Shown: piece by piece, positions 51,859-63,206 of the stretch
Layout: the number at the start of each line of letters is the position of its first letter
Numbering within the stretch: the first letter of the stretch is position 1
Assembly (NCBI GenBank): GCA_009801085.1
Contig: VNWV01000002.1
Span: 2,852,001 to 2,916,000, forward strand
Direction: 5' to 3'
Length of the DNA stretch: 64,000 bases
Origin: Lasiodiplodia sp. COLG20
Taxonomy: Eukaryota > Ascomycota > Dothideomycetes > Botryosphaeriales > Botryosphaeriaceae
Notes under the pieces: model-generated
What the model saw: the letters and a program-made list of their open reading frames with translations, nothing else
Told to the model about the DNA's origin: nothing
The model's database searches: none
Program-made: the position numbers and the translations under genes

Positions 51859-54800
51859 ATGGCTTTCTCCACGGGTGGCATGGCTGGCGCCATGGGAGGC
51901 GCGCAAGCTCAACAGGCCGCTGAAATCGAGGACATTCAAACAGAGGTACTGCGACTGCTTCCAATTACCAGCTGCAAAAGACAGCACGACAATGCTTTCG
52001 CCAAGATCAGCCCTTTGCATGCTAACCCGCATCTACAGCACCTCGGATTCGCCTCCATCGCCGGCCGTGACGTGAGAACTAAAATCACGAACAAGCTCAA
52101 GCTGCTACCGTCGCCATGGCCCGCCGAGGACTTGCCCCCGTCCGAGTCCAACCTGTTCACCGCAGCTCCAAGAAAAGGTGTTGTTGCTGCTGCCGGTCCA
52201 GACTGCCTGATTATCGCTTCCGCCGATAGCATCCGCGCTGCCCTGGCCTCTGGGCGTGATGAATCAAACAAGGATCCCGTCGTTCCTTTCAGCCCGGAGC
52301 TTACCATTCCTCTGCCGCGTCTGTCGCAGATCGCATTCACCTCGGACGAGCAGTATCTGGTTATATCGGCGCAACAGGGTGGAGGACTGGCAATACACGA
52401 GGTCGCCGCGCTTTCGCAAAAGGATACCAATCCAGCCTTCCAAATGCCAACGCAGAGCACGGCCTTGCGGGCGCTGGTACCCAATCCGGCACCTGAGCTG
52501 GCCGAGTATATTGCCATGGTCACGGCGAAGGGTCAATTGATGATTGCGAATCTGAAGCAGAGGGACTTTGTTCAGACACAGAATGGTGCTGTGCTCAAAG
52601 ACAACGTGAGCTGCGTGACTTGGAGTAACAAGGGCAAGCAGTTGGTCGCTGGTCTGGCCGATGGTACAGTCATGCAGATGAAGCCAGATGGCTCTCCGCA
52701 AGCACTCATCCCGCGGCCCCCGGAGCTCGTGGGCGATCAATACGGTATGTATGCTCACCATCTCAGACCGAACCGCGATGCTTACAGAAACAGTTTCCTG
52801 CATCTCATGGTTAACAAACGACGACTTCTTCATTGTTCACGCGCCCACGAGCACTGAACAGGGTAGTCCTTCTGAAATGACTTACCACATCGTCTCACGC
52901 GAGAAGAACACCCATAATTATACCTTCCGCAAGTTCATTCTGGGCGCATGCGACGGCTTTGGCTTTATTCGTAACTCACCGCCTCACTACTTCGTTTCTC
53001 GCCTAAGGAACTGGAAGCCTAGCTTGGACGACCTCGTACTGGTGTCTTCCACCGGAGGCGTAGAGCTCGGCGTGATCACAAAAAGCTCTCAGCCTCTCTC
53101 ACGAGAAAACCCGGTCACAAACAGTTACGTTCCGACAGTCATGGCGGACGATTCCAGAAAGGCATCTATGCCCGGCACTGTCGATGAAGACGCGTACCCG
53201 GACATGCCCGATTCATCTCCACTTGGTCTTGCGCTTGACTTATCTAGCAAGGACAAGGTGTACAAGCCCATCGCCGGTAGTGACATCGAATGGTCAAAGA
53301 CGCCCCTCCCTGCAATCATGATCCTGAACCATGAAGGTTACCTCAACGCCTGGTGGATAGTCTACGATGGATCAGTTGAGGCGGGCACTGCTTACGAAGG
53401 TCTTGCTGCAGCAGGTGGCGCTCAATCTGCACCCATGCCACAGCAAAGTCAGCCGGCGGCTCCTGCTACATCAAGTCCATTTGGTAAATCTGCCTTTGGT
53501 CAGAGCTCTGGCTTTGGTAACGCATCTCCTATGGGTCAGAGCAAGTCTCCTTGGGCATCTGCCAGCACAGGCGGTTCACCTGCCTTTGGCCAGCCAAGTT
53601 TTGGGTCAGCATCAAAGCCGGGCGCTCCAGCTTTTGGGAAGGCGACATTTGGGTCACCCTCCCAGCCTGGTGCTGGTGCGGCTTTTGGTTCAGCTGGTGG
53701 CCTGGGCCAAAAGACTTCTCCATGGGGAAACACATCGACGCCTTCTCAGATTCCCAAGCCTAGTGGAGGCTTTGGTAGTTCGGGTTCGAGTGAGTCTGGG
53801 TTTGCTAAGTTTCAGCAGAACGCATCGCCATTTAGCGCGGCAGCCAAGCAAGGTTCGCAGGCAACATTTGGAGGATTGGCGGCAAGCAAGCCTGGACAGT
53901 CGGTATTTAGTAGCGGCTCTACTTTCGGTGGTACGCCAAACCAAAGCTTCGGTCTAACAACCGAACCTAGTTTTGGATCAACGGTCTCACTAAATTCGAC
54001 AACAGGCGGCTCGACAATCAAATCCCCATCCTTCGGAGCTCCAGCGCAATCATCGACGAGCGTGTTCGGTCAGCAGAAGAAGCCGGATCAACCCCAGTCT
54101 CAAGAGTCGGACATGGGCGATGCGGATGATGCCAATGGAGATGCAACTCCAAAGGAGCCTGCGAAGCCGGGCCCCTTTGGGTTGGGCGCCAGTGGTTTCA
54201 AGCTCGACTCTGCGTTCAAAGGAGATGGATCTGCGAAGGATGATTTGCCGAAGCCTGAGACAGGATCCAGCTTTGGCAGTTTCGGTCTTGGGTCGTCTTT
54301 TGGTGCAGCTTTGGGTGATGCCCAGAAGACGGAAGAGAAGCCGCAAAACAAGACTTTTGGATCGTCCCTGTTTGGAACTAAGACAGAAAGTACGGCCCCC
54401 AAGGATGCTCCTAAGACCGGCGGTAGTCTGTTTGGTTTCAATAAGCCTGCCTCATCAGCGTCTCCGTTCGCGTCCACCGGATCCAGTATTTTCGGCAAGC
54501 CTGCAGAGAAGGCCAAGTCCCCTACCCCGGAAGAGCCTAAAAAGGAAGAAAGGAAGCCCGAGGCGGCCCCCCTGCCGCCGGACTTCATCAAGAAGCCTGC
54601 GAAGGAGTACGACTCCCAGCCCGAAGCGGCTCCTCTACCGCCAGACTTTATAACGAAAACACCCAAGAAGGACGAGTCAAAGCCAGAAGATGCCCCCCTT
54701 CCTCCCGACTTTACTCTTCCCAAGGCGAAAAAGGATGAGCCTGAAGAGGAGGACCTGCCTCCAATTGCAGGCAGCCCTCCTGTCAAGGTCGAAAAGCCGG

Positions 54801-56494
54801 AGTCGCCTTCCCTTTCGGAAATCCCAGAGAAGAAGGACGAGCCTGCACCAGTACCCTCAGCGCCTGCCGCGAGCAACAACGCCTGGAGCTTCCCTCCCGT
54901 AGAGAAGACTCGTTCAGACTCGCGGTCCAGGCCGATGGCTCAGCCCAAATCCCGCAGCCCGTCTCGTTCTCCAAGTCGGAATGCTTTCGCCGCGTCCACG
55001 ACCCCCGCCGGCATGCCCAGGCACATTGGGCCCGCACCTTCTTTCCCTCAACCGTCGTTCACCCAGCGTGATGAGCCTCTCCGGTCACCCAGTCCGGTTC
55101 GCACGGCTTCTGCATCGATACTCAGTCCTGGTCCTAGGCGGCAGGCAGTGACAATACCACCTCCGACTCCGATCTCTCGTGCAACATCGCGACTTCAACA
55201 GCCTGCAGAGCAGGATCCCGTCTTCCAGGATTTGGGTGACGATCAAGAGTTCGAGGCAACAAGGCAAATTCTGTCTTCATCGCCCCGCGCAACCAAGACG
55301 TTGGAGGAATTTTACGTGCATCAGGACTACGCCGGAAGGACCGGCCCCTCTAGTGTGTCTGGGTCAATTGAACAGCTTTACCGGGACATGCAGAGCATGA
55401 TCGATACGGTTGGCCTCAACGCACACAATCTGGCGGGCTTTATAAAGGGCCACAATGAAGTCACTCACGAGGGCCGTTCACGCGATGACCTTGACGTCAA
55501 CGTGGATGACCCTGAAGACAATGACTGGATCCTTACCGAGATCGAGGATCTCTCCAAGGTTGAGAACAGCCTCGAACGTTCGCTAGACACAGGCCGTGTT
55601 GTCGACGTTCAAAACAAGATCCGCGACCTGATTCGCCTGTCTAAGGATGTTGGCCAGCTGCGCAGGCGCCTCAATGACGTACGCAAGTCAATCGAACAGC
55701 GCCGCGACCCGTCCAAGCTCGCCGTCACGCGCGCAACGCCCCTCTCAGAAGAGCAGGGCGCACAGCAAGCACAGCTCCGCTCAGCCTTCGCGCAGACACA
55801 GAAGCTGCTCGCCCAGGCCGAAGAAGGCATAGTTCTCCTCAAGACGCGCATTTCGTCCGCGCAGGCTAGCAAGGCCGGCGGCACCAGCAACTCGTCGGCC
55901 ACGCCTACGGCCGAGGCGGTCGAGAACACCATCAAGAAGATGACGAGCATGATCGAGCACAAGAGCGGCGACCTCGACGTGTTGGAGAACCAACTCCGGA
56001 AGCTACGCCTCCTCGGCGGCGACGGCGACGAATCAGAGCATCCCGCGGAGGGTCAGACGACGGAGGAGGATGGCGATGATGACATTGCTGCCGGCCTGAA
56101 CTCCATGTCACTCCGCAGCTCTGGCCGCTTCAGCCGCGAGGCCAGCCCGGCCGTCTTCGCCACGCCGCCCTCGGGTATGCGCAGGGGCTACCGCAGCCGC
56201 GATGGCACGCCGTTCAGCGCCGACAGCGCCCGCAGGCGCCTGTTTTTCACGCCCGACAGGTACGGCTCGGCCAGCCCGGGTCTGCTGAGGAGCAGCGTTG
56301 GGCCTGGAGCCGGCTCGGAGCTCGTGCTCCGCAGCGTCGAGGACGCGGCTTTCGGTGGCGAGCACCTGGTCGGAAGGGACGAGGTCAGGGTGTACGTGCG
56401 CAAGGTGGAGAAGAAGGCCATCGTCAAAGACAAGCTGAAGGAGGCCATCGCCAAGAGGGGACCGAGGGTCACGAAGATGGCTGGTGCGAAATAA
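51859..56494 (+). CDS. nup159: FG-nucleoporin Nup159 (1499 aa)
   Basis: Three exons, 51859-51945, 52039-52744 and 52788-56494; 1499 residues. The first intron is 93 bp and in frame (GTACTG...GCTAACCCGCATCTACAG); removing it joins EIEDIQTE to HLGFASIAG, which fits the beta-propeller start better than the unspliced reading. The propeller covers about residues 30-430. FG repeats (SPFGKSAFGQSSGFG, many SxFG/FG units) cover about 490-835. Three tandem copies of an APLPPDF unit lie near 857-908. The C-terminal coiled coil (about 1180-1335, KVENSLERSLDTGRVVDVQN) would join the Nup82 complex. Nup159 sits on the cytoplasmic face of the pore and recruits and activates the helicase Dbp5 for mRNA export. 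Confidence 0.9.
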
Positions 56495-57031
56495 GAGTGT
56501 TGCTTTCCCTTTTTCTTTTCTTTTTTCCCCCTCATAGCAGGATCAAAGGGGTAGTGTAAAGCGTGCCTGGGGGATGGATGGTTTGAGGTTCTTTTTGTAC
56601 TGCATCTGAAGACGAAAGAAAAACGGCAGTTGGGAAAATGCGTTGTGGTATTGGAGAGTAAGTTGTAGGATAGGCTGAACAGAAGCTTTATCAACAAAGA
56701 TGCTGGCGTGCGTATATCTGTGATCAATCCTTCGAAATCATCTTCGTACTCTACACCCTTCGACATCTCCTTCTCTTCCTTTCATACAGGTGAGAATGGA
56801 TAGGTGGAACATGGATACGCCTGCAGATTCCTGAGGTGTCATTGAAAGTCGCAGTGTTTCCCCGGTTCTTTGATGGTACACAAGCAACATGTCTAGTCCA
56901 ATTCTACCACCCAAAATTGACGAAAGCGAACGACAAAAAAACACAGTACTACAAGTAAGACAATAACCAACACAACTATTCACTCAGCCCTCACATCTTA
57001 CAAAAGAGAGCGACGACAACGTCCTGTCCGT
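56495..57031. other. Convergent 3' region between nup159 and the GTPase gene
   Basis: About 540 bp; nothing coding recognised. Confidence 0.45.
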
Positions 57032-59926
57032 TCATCCAAACCACTCAACCACCCTCCCAACGAAGCCCTCCAAGCCGACCACGCTCCTCTCCGACCTATC
57101 CGCCACCTCCCTTTGCCTCCTGCCGCCCTCCATGACCAACACCTGCGCACCCACCTCGATGAACTCCCGCGTCGCCACGAACTGGAAAGTCACGAGCGTG
57201 CTCTCCCCGTCATCGTCGTCGTCTCCGCGCTTCTGTTTGCCGACGTCGTCCACCTCGCCGCTGCTCTCTTCGCCCTCCTCGCTCTCGTCGAACGAGAAGC
57301 CGAAAGCGTCGTCGTCCTTGGCCGCTGCCTTCTTTTTCTTCTTGGTGTTGGCGTCCTTCCACGCCTTCCGCTTGCCGTCGCCGTCGTCGATGGCAATGGC
57401 CACGACCTTGGAGCTCGCCCGCACGCTAGCGATGTACGTGACGGCCAGGCTGCCCACGATCAGGTTGCGCACGCCCTCTCCCGTAAATCGTGCGACGAAG
57501 GCGCGGCAGGATTGCGGCGGCGTGGCGCTGATGCTGTTGTTGTCGCCGCCGTCGCTCGGGCGGACGAGTACCATGCCTTTGCGGATGCGGCCTTGTAGCG
57601 CGGCGGCGGCGGCGGCGGCGGCAGAGGCTACACCCCTAGAAGAGGACGTGGATGAAGACAGAGCTGCCGAGGTGGCGGCGGCGGCATTGTTCGCATTGTC
57701 GTCGAGCGGAAGGACGCCGAGCGAGCCAACTTGCCCGGCGAACAGAGTTCGAACCGGTAGGCGCAGGTTTCGTATGCTCGTGATGCGGACGCGGCGCCAT
57801 TCGTGCTGCTTGGGTGCGCGTGATGATGCTTGACGGTACGGAAGGGTCAAGTTCTTGTGGAGAGCACCAGGGAAAGACCGGCTCGTCGGAGCACTAGAGG
57901 CGCTTGGCCTTAGAGGAGCGGGAGAGCCGCTGCTGTCGCTACCATCTTCGGCGGCTAGTGCGGCTGCTGCGATGCTGCCAACCGGATACGGGCCGAGGAG
58001 GAGTTCGTCCCCCAGATGAAAGGTGCCATAATCAAGTCGGCCGCTGACGATGGAGATTTCAGAAGCCTCGAGCGTAGCATCATCATTGGAGTTGAGTCTC
58101 CAAACATCTTCAATATGGTAAAGCGCAGAGAGTGGAGTGTTGCTCTTGGAATCTGGAGGGGAGCCAGGCTGCACGGTAACTCCAACTTTCGAAGGCGCTG
58201 CCGCCGGAGGAATTGAAATCTCGTGCAGAAGGGCATGCAATTTGCGGATGCCCATTCCACTCAGAGCGCTGGTCAGGACTATCGGTACCACGAGAGGGTC
58301 GTGCAGGAGCTCGTTCGTAGCCTTCGCTCGCACGAGCTCGAGATCTGAAGCTGGCACGACAGCGAGATCATCCTCTGTCACCGTCGTAGACGAATCAGGT
58401 ATGATACTAGGTTTTCTCCCAGCCTTTTTCAAGAATGTAAGCAGTTTAGATAAAGTCTTCTTTATCCCGCTTTTCGAGGCTAGATCCAATTTGGTGACCA
58501 CGACAATCAGCGGCAGTTCCAGCTTGAGACAGAGTTCCAGATGCGCCTCTGAGAGGTCAACATCAGCCGCAGCAGCGCCTAGAACTTCCTCAGAAGATGG
58601 AGTACTACCGACTCTGCCGGACGTATCCTCGTCGTTATCTGCCGGCACACAAAGCAAGGTCCAGTGCGGCGCCCAGCCCATCAGGCCGCGGACAGTGGTC
58701 CGCCTGTAACGTGGGTGACCCGCAGAATCAGAAAGAAAGACGAGGCGGCCGGACTGGCAAGCAGCATGGACATCGTTCCATGAATCGACATTGCCTGAAG
58801 CATAGTTGATCACATTCACATCCTTAGACTCCTCAGGCGAGCCCGCGTATCCGATGAGCTCCTGGGTGACGGAACTAGTCATTCCAGATGCAATTTCATG
58901 TCTGTGTTTCAGTAAGCTGAGTCGAGATTTGCCCCGTCCGTTGTCCAAAGTTGCGGTGGACAGACTTCCGAGCAGACTGGACTTGCCAGACATGGTTGCT
59001 CCGGTCAGGGAGACTCGGAGCTGCTCGGATGCAGATGTGCTGTCATCGAGGCTGATCTGCGAAAGTGGCTGTGCGACATGATGTTGGTGTGCAGTGGGGC
59101 CTGAATCCTGCGAGCCGTTGACCTCGGGCTTGACGAAAGCCTCTGCAACCCACAGCTTGCCAGAGTGCGCCGTGTCGTCAAAGTCGTCGGTCCAGGCGCA
59201 TTCGCCCACGGGGATCATGCGCAGGACCTTGACTGTGCAACCGAGGCTGGCTGCCATGGCGCGCAGATTGGTCAAGCTCTCCTCCATCTCATCCTCGGCG
59301 AGCCCCACAAAAGTGCCATCGTCTGCAACGCCAATCTCGTACAATGCACCTTTGCTCTCCTCTAAGCCTGGCAGCAACCTTGCAAGGGAGGGCGGTGCCC
59401 TGAGCTGTTCGGCAGCTTCAGGCAACTGCGGAACGACGAGCTCATTGGCCGAGGTGGAATGGTATGGTGACGATTGCTGCAGCCGCCACAGCAGCTGCGT
59501 GGTCAGCTGTTCCAGACGATGCTGGCGTGATTGGCTGGAAGTAGCTTTGGGTGGAGTGCTGGCGGGAGTGCGCGATACGGCCGTCTCGGAGACACTGCGA
59601 GGTGTTGGAATTCCGAGACTCGAACGATGCGAGCCCGCCACGTGACGGGCGGTCGTCGAGGTGGTGAAAGATCGCCGCGGGCGCAGCAGGAGGTGCAGTT
59701 TGTACTCAGTAGGGCCCTCCTGGGGCTCTGCGTCCAACTTGGTAACAGCACGGTCTGTTTCGAGCACAGCCCTAGGCTCAAGGCCGCCACCCGTAGCGAA
59801 GGATGCGCCGAACGGATGGTTTGACAGGCCGGGTCCAGGGGGCTGGCGCGGCGTCAACGAGCGCGGGGTGGACCACGGCGAGGCCACGCGCGGCGGGTCG
59901 GGGTCGAAAGTGAAGATGGAGGCCAT
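57032..59926 (-). CDS. GTPBP1/GTPBP2-like translational GTPase (964 aa)
   Basis: Single exon of 964 residues. A disordered N-terminus (about 1-140) precedes a conserved domain with KGALYEIGVADDGTFVGLAE and LGCTVKVLRMIPVGE, seen in GTPBP1/2 proteins. The G domain has G1 GATMSGKSSLLGSL near 309, G3-like LSDSAGHPRYRRTTVRGLMG near 403 (DSAG in place of the usual DxxG with Leu-Ala) and G4 VVTKLDLAS near 476. EF-Tu-like beta-barrel domains follow (VSGRLDYGTFHLGDELLLGP, VFAGQVGSLGVL-type segment). An Ala-run encoded by GCGGCG repeats (57600-57625) and an acidic stretch near 900 are compositional inserts. Human GTPBP1/2 act in ribosome rescue and mRNA decay; the fungal role is little studied. Confidence 0.85.
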   Translation of the reverse strand: MASIFTFDPDPPRVASPWSTPRSLTPRQPPGPGLSNHPFGASFATGGGLEPRAVLETDRAVTKLDAEPQEGPTEYKLHLLLRPRRSFTTSTTARHVAGSHRSSLGIPTPRSVSETAVSRTPASTPPKATSSQSRQHRLEQLTTQLLWRLQQSSPYHSTSANELVVPQLPEAAEQLRAPPSLARLLPGLEESKGALYEIGVADDGTFVGLAEDEMEESLTNLRAMAASLGCTVKVLRMIPVGECAWTDDFDDTAHSGKLWVAEAFVKPEVNGSQDSGPTAHQHHVAQPLSQISLDDSTSASEQLRVSLTGATMSGKSSLLGSLSTATLDNGRGKSRLSLLKHRHEIASGMTSSVTQELIGYAGSPEESKDVNVINYASGNVDSWNDVHAACQSGRLVFLSDSAGHPRYRRTTVRGLMGWAPHWTLLCVPADNDEDTSGRVGSTPSSEEVLGAAAADVDLSEAHLELCLKLELPLIVVVTKLDLASKSGIKKTLSKLLTFLKKAGRKPSIIPDSSTTVTEDDLAVVPASDLELVRAKATNELLHDPLVVPIVLTSALSGMGIRKLHALLHEISIPPAAAPSKVGVTVQPGSPPDSKSNTPLSALYHIEDVWRLNSNDDATLEASEISIVSGRLDYGTFHLGDELLLGPYPVGSIAAAALAAEDGSDSSGSPAPLRPSASSAPTSRSFPGALHKNLTLPYRQASSRAPKQHEWRRVRITSIRNLRLPVRTLFAGQVGSLGVLPLDDNANNAAAATSAALSSSTSSSRGVASAAAAAAAALQGRIRKGMVLVRPSDGGDNNSISATPPQSCRAFVARFTGEGVRNLIVGSLAVTYIASVRASSKVVAIAIDDGDGKRKAWKDANTKKKKKAAAKDDDAFGFSFDESEEGEESSGEVDDVGKQKRGDDDDDGESTLVTFQFVATREFIEVGAQVLVMEGGRRQREVADRSERSVVGLEGFVGRVVEWFG

Positions 59927-61865
59927 GATGAGGCACTATGAGGCACGATGATGCACTTCACGTCCCTTGCTCGGGGGCGCTCGACGATCCGGCGGTGTGC
60001 ACGGCGGCTCGAGGGCAGTGGCAACTCAGCGCAAACGGAATAGGATGCCCGACAAGCTCCTGTAGGTCGATAATGAAGGCCGTATTCGGTATGAGGTTGA
60101 GGATAATGGTAACATCTTGGCTGATTCAGCAAGGGGCAATATGGGTCGCTGGGCGAGGCGGATCTAGCCGTAGGTTGGCAGGGTGGGCGGCCAAACAACT
60201 AGCAGAACGACATGGCGGACATGGTGCAATACGAGCGCGGTGGTGAAGGGGGCAGCAGTGGTGGTGTTGATGGAAAGAAGCCTCGTTGGCGCATATGGAA
60301 GTCGAGGCCTGGTCGATGACTCCTCCCGCTCCTTCCCAGAGCGGCGGGCGGTAAGGGTCGGCGTGGAGAAATGCCTCTCCGGGCAGCTCGCGGGCCCGGG
60401 GCATCATCACATCACGACTGGCATCGGATGCTATTCCATGCTGGCCACGTGAATGCAGGCAGCGCGCGGCTAATGGGTTCGCAGCGTCGAGTGGAGCCCG
60501 TTGGGCCGCGGAGACGGCCTCGACTGTCGGAACTGCGGGGACAGCACGGAGTGGCAGCGGGGCAGGACACGCAGCCGGCTGCGCCGCAGAGTTGCATCTA
60601 AACTAGCGACTTGGGGGCTACCGCGATCGGGCAGCATCTGATGGAGCCGAAGCAGCCAGAGGTGGTGCAACGCGGGGCTTCGCCGTCCGCTTCACCGCCT
60701 GCCTTGCTGCCTTGGTGGGTGCCTGGCGCCCATCCCCACAGCCGGGTCTTCTCGAAGTCATCCTTAGGGCCTCCGCGATACCGCTCGTGACGATCGCCAA
60801 CCCCCAGCCCCGGATGCACGATGCACGAGCGCCAGCGCAGCTGACTGATGCCTTGGGTACCTTGCGCCAGCGTGCAGGGCCAGGGCTGAGCGCAAAGGTT
60901 GTTCTCCGGGTAAGCAATGCCCTCGCTAATGCGGTGACCTCCGAACCAACCGTTGTGCGGCTGAGAGACTCGATAACTCGAGGCAGATCGCTGCGCCGCT
61001 AAGCGCGGCTCGAAGCGAGACAACCAGCCTATATGAGACCAATATCCAGACCCTCCACTCGTACCATTCATCCAAGGCCTGCGCGCTCATACCACTTGCG
61101 GCCGCCCATGTCAGCCTGCAGCTGCGCCAAATGGCCAGCGCGCCGGCACAGTCAGCACTCTGTTTTGACGCCTGCGCTAACGTGCCCTCGCTGCCAAAAA
61201 TAATGTACCTGGCTGCCCTGCTACGCGAGGATCTGCCTCGGGACTGATGCATGCGGTAAGTGAACGAGCCCCTCGCGGCCAAGCCGCGGTGAGCAGCACC
61301 TACCAAAGCAGATGATGACATCGCAAACCTGCCCGCTTCCGGCACCCTTGCGGCCCGGAGGATGACGATGGTGCTTATGACGATGCTGATGATGCTGATG
61401 ATGATGATGATGATTTGCATTCAATAGTGGTATGTAATTGTGTGCTGAGAAACGAAGTAACGGAGTTGGTATCTTAGGGAGGCAGCCGCCGCCGCTGCTG
61501 CCTCTGCTGCGCCGAATAACGAAGGATGTCGTCTCGCCTCGGCCCAGCTTCTGCTGTTCGTCCGAGGCGAGATGGGAAATGCCTGCCCGCCCGACCCCCG
61601 CCGCCCCCGTCCAACGCCGTGGAAAAATGCTCAAACGAACCCAAAAATGCCCTCCAGAACACCGCGCCATGCTGCTCGAGATTTTGCCGTCTCGGAATGA
61701 GGAAAATAAGATCAGGCTCCCCGCTGCTAAGCGAGCGGCTGAGAGCCAGCTGATGCGACGCTGGCCGCAAAAAGAAGAAGATCATGCATGTCATACGTGG
61801 TTTGCCCCGTGCGCTGTCTTCGAAGCCGGCAACGCACGTCACTGCTTTTCTTTCTGTGTGCCTCT
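59927..61865. other. Intergenic region, promoter of the GTPase gene and 3' flank of the zinc-finger gene
   Basis: About 1.9 kb of GC-rich DNA. I found no supportable gene. A GAT-rich repeat lies at 61361-61414 and a CT/AG-mixed promoter-like segment near 59930-60060. Open frames are compositional. Confidence 0.45.
61361..61414 (+). repeat. Imperfect (GAT)n microsatellite
   Basis: A run of GAT units with occasional GAC, GCT and GGT variants; the last part is six pure units. Noncoding context. Confidence 0.85.
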
Positions 61866-63206
61866 TCATGATGCGTCCGACGTCTTGCGTGGCTTACACT
61901 TGTCATGCGCCATGTGCCCGTTGCGTGCCGTCGTCCGCGTGAACTCTGCGCCGCACCGCGGACAGTATGACTTGGCCGCCGTGCCCGACTTCTCGCGCTG
62001 GTGCCGCAGGAGGTTGCTGAAGGTCGAGAACTGGCGCCCGTTACACCCGTGCTCCCAGCACTGCGGCTTTGGCCTGGAGTTCAGCACGCGCACCCCTCGG
62101 TCGGCTCCGAGCTGTGCTGACGGGTCCGCTGCGCTGCCCGCGGCGTACGGTGGTTGGTACTGCGCGCCCGCGCCGGCGTACATGGGCGGCGCTGCTGCTG
62201 GCGTCTGTCCGTATGGAACCCCGTATCCTGCGTTGGTACCGTACTGGGCCGGTTGGCTGTCTATTGTTAGGGCTTACGCTGGGCTCGTGTTTGGAACAGA
62301 TCTCTTACGTCGAGTAGTTGGCCCCGTAAGGCGCCGACATGTTCGGATGGATGGGCGGGTACGGCGACGCCTGCGCGCTCGCCCCCGGCATGGCGCCGTC
62401 GCTGGAGACGGGCACGTAGCCGCCCGATGTCGAGCTTGCTATCGAGCCGTGGCGGGAGGGGTACTCGGCGCCGGGGCTGCTCCGGAGCACGGTGGGAGGG
62501 TACGACTGCATGTACGGCGAGGGCGCGCCGCTGCTCTGCGTGTAGGCCTGGTGCTGCGGCGACGACTGCTGGGTCTGATCCGGCGCGTAACCTAGTCATC
62601 GCTATCAGCCCCCGCTCTGTTCTTTCCAAAAGCCCCGAGAGTGCGCCGACGAGCCAGGACTATCCCACGAGGTCCGTCTCTTTCTGGTCCACAGGTCCCC
62701 CGCGCCGCAAACACTTCAGCGCTTCCCGCCGGCGCCGAGCGCGGGGCCCGCTTTTTTCCTCGCCTCTGGCATGGTCGTGGCTCCGGAAGTGGATCAACTT
62801 ACCATAGGGATCGTAACTGGGCCCTGGAGGAGGGAAGGAGCCGTACTGCGAGGGCATCATGAAGCCGAGAGAGCTGCAGAGCGGATGAGTCTTGGGCGGC
62901 GGCCGGGGAGGTTTGGAGTCCGGGTTACCTCATGTCTTGTTCACTCGGCGGGCTGTGGCAGGGTTGGTCGGCTTGGCTGGAGTCCAGGTCGTAGTTGAAA
63001 TCCAGAGACGAGGAGGCACCAAGCAGGTCGAGGTCCTGAGCCGTGCCGTCAAAGGCAGGGTCCAGGAGGTGTTGAGGATAGGACGCGCCGCGCGCTGCGG
63101 GGAAGGATGGACTATGGGGCGCGAAGGAGTCTCGGGAGAGGCTTGAATGGCGGGGATCTGATGCGGTCTCGGGATCTGGGCGAGAGGAGGATCTGGGGGG
63201 AGCCAT
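61866..63206 (-). CDS. Zinc-finger protein with atypical C2H2-like fingers (340 aa)
   Basis: Four exons: 62929-63206, 62803-62873, 62309-62591 and 61866-62256; 340 residues. The start is [20 protein letters not shown]. The middle is Ser/Pro/Tyr/Gln-rich ([28 protein letters not shown]), an activation-domain-like composition. The C-terminus has [20 protein letters not shown] followed by [20 protein letters not shown] and AHDKC. The first finger has a C-x4-C pair and one clear His; the second ends H-x2-H or H-Cys. This arrangement recurs in fungal proteins annotated as C2H2 transcription factors. The acceptor of the last intron is the second of two AG sites and is fixed by frame. Target genes unknown. 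Nuclear location inferred. Confidence 0.78.

Noticed and set aside
61438..62595. Plus-strand frame of 385 residues opposite the zinc-finger gene
   Set aside because: Shadow of a spliced minus-strand gene whose exon joins restore one frame and conserved Cys/His pattern.
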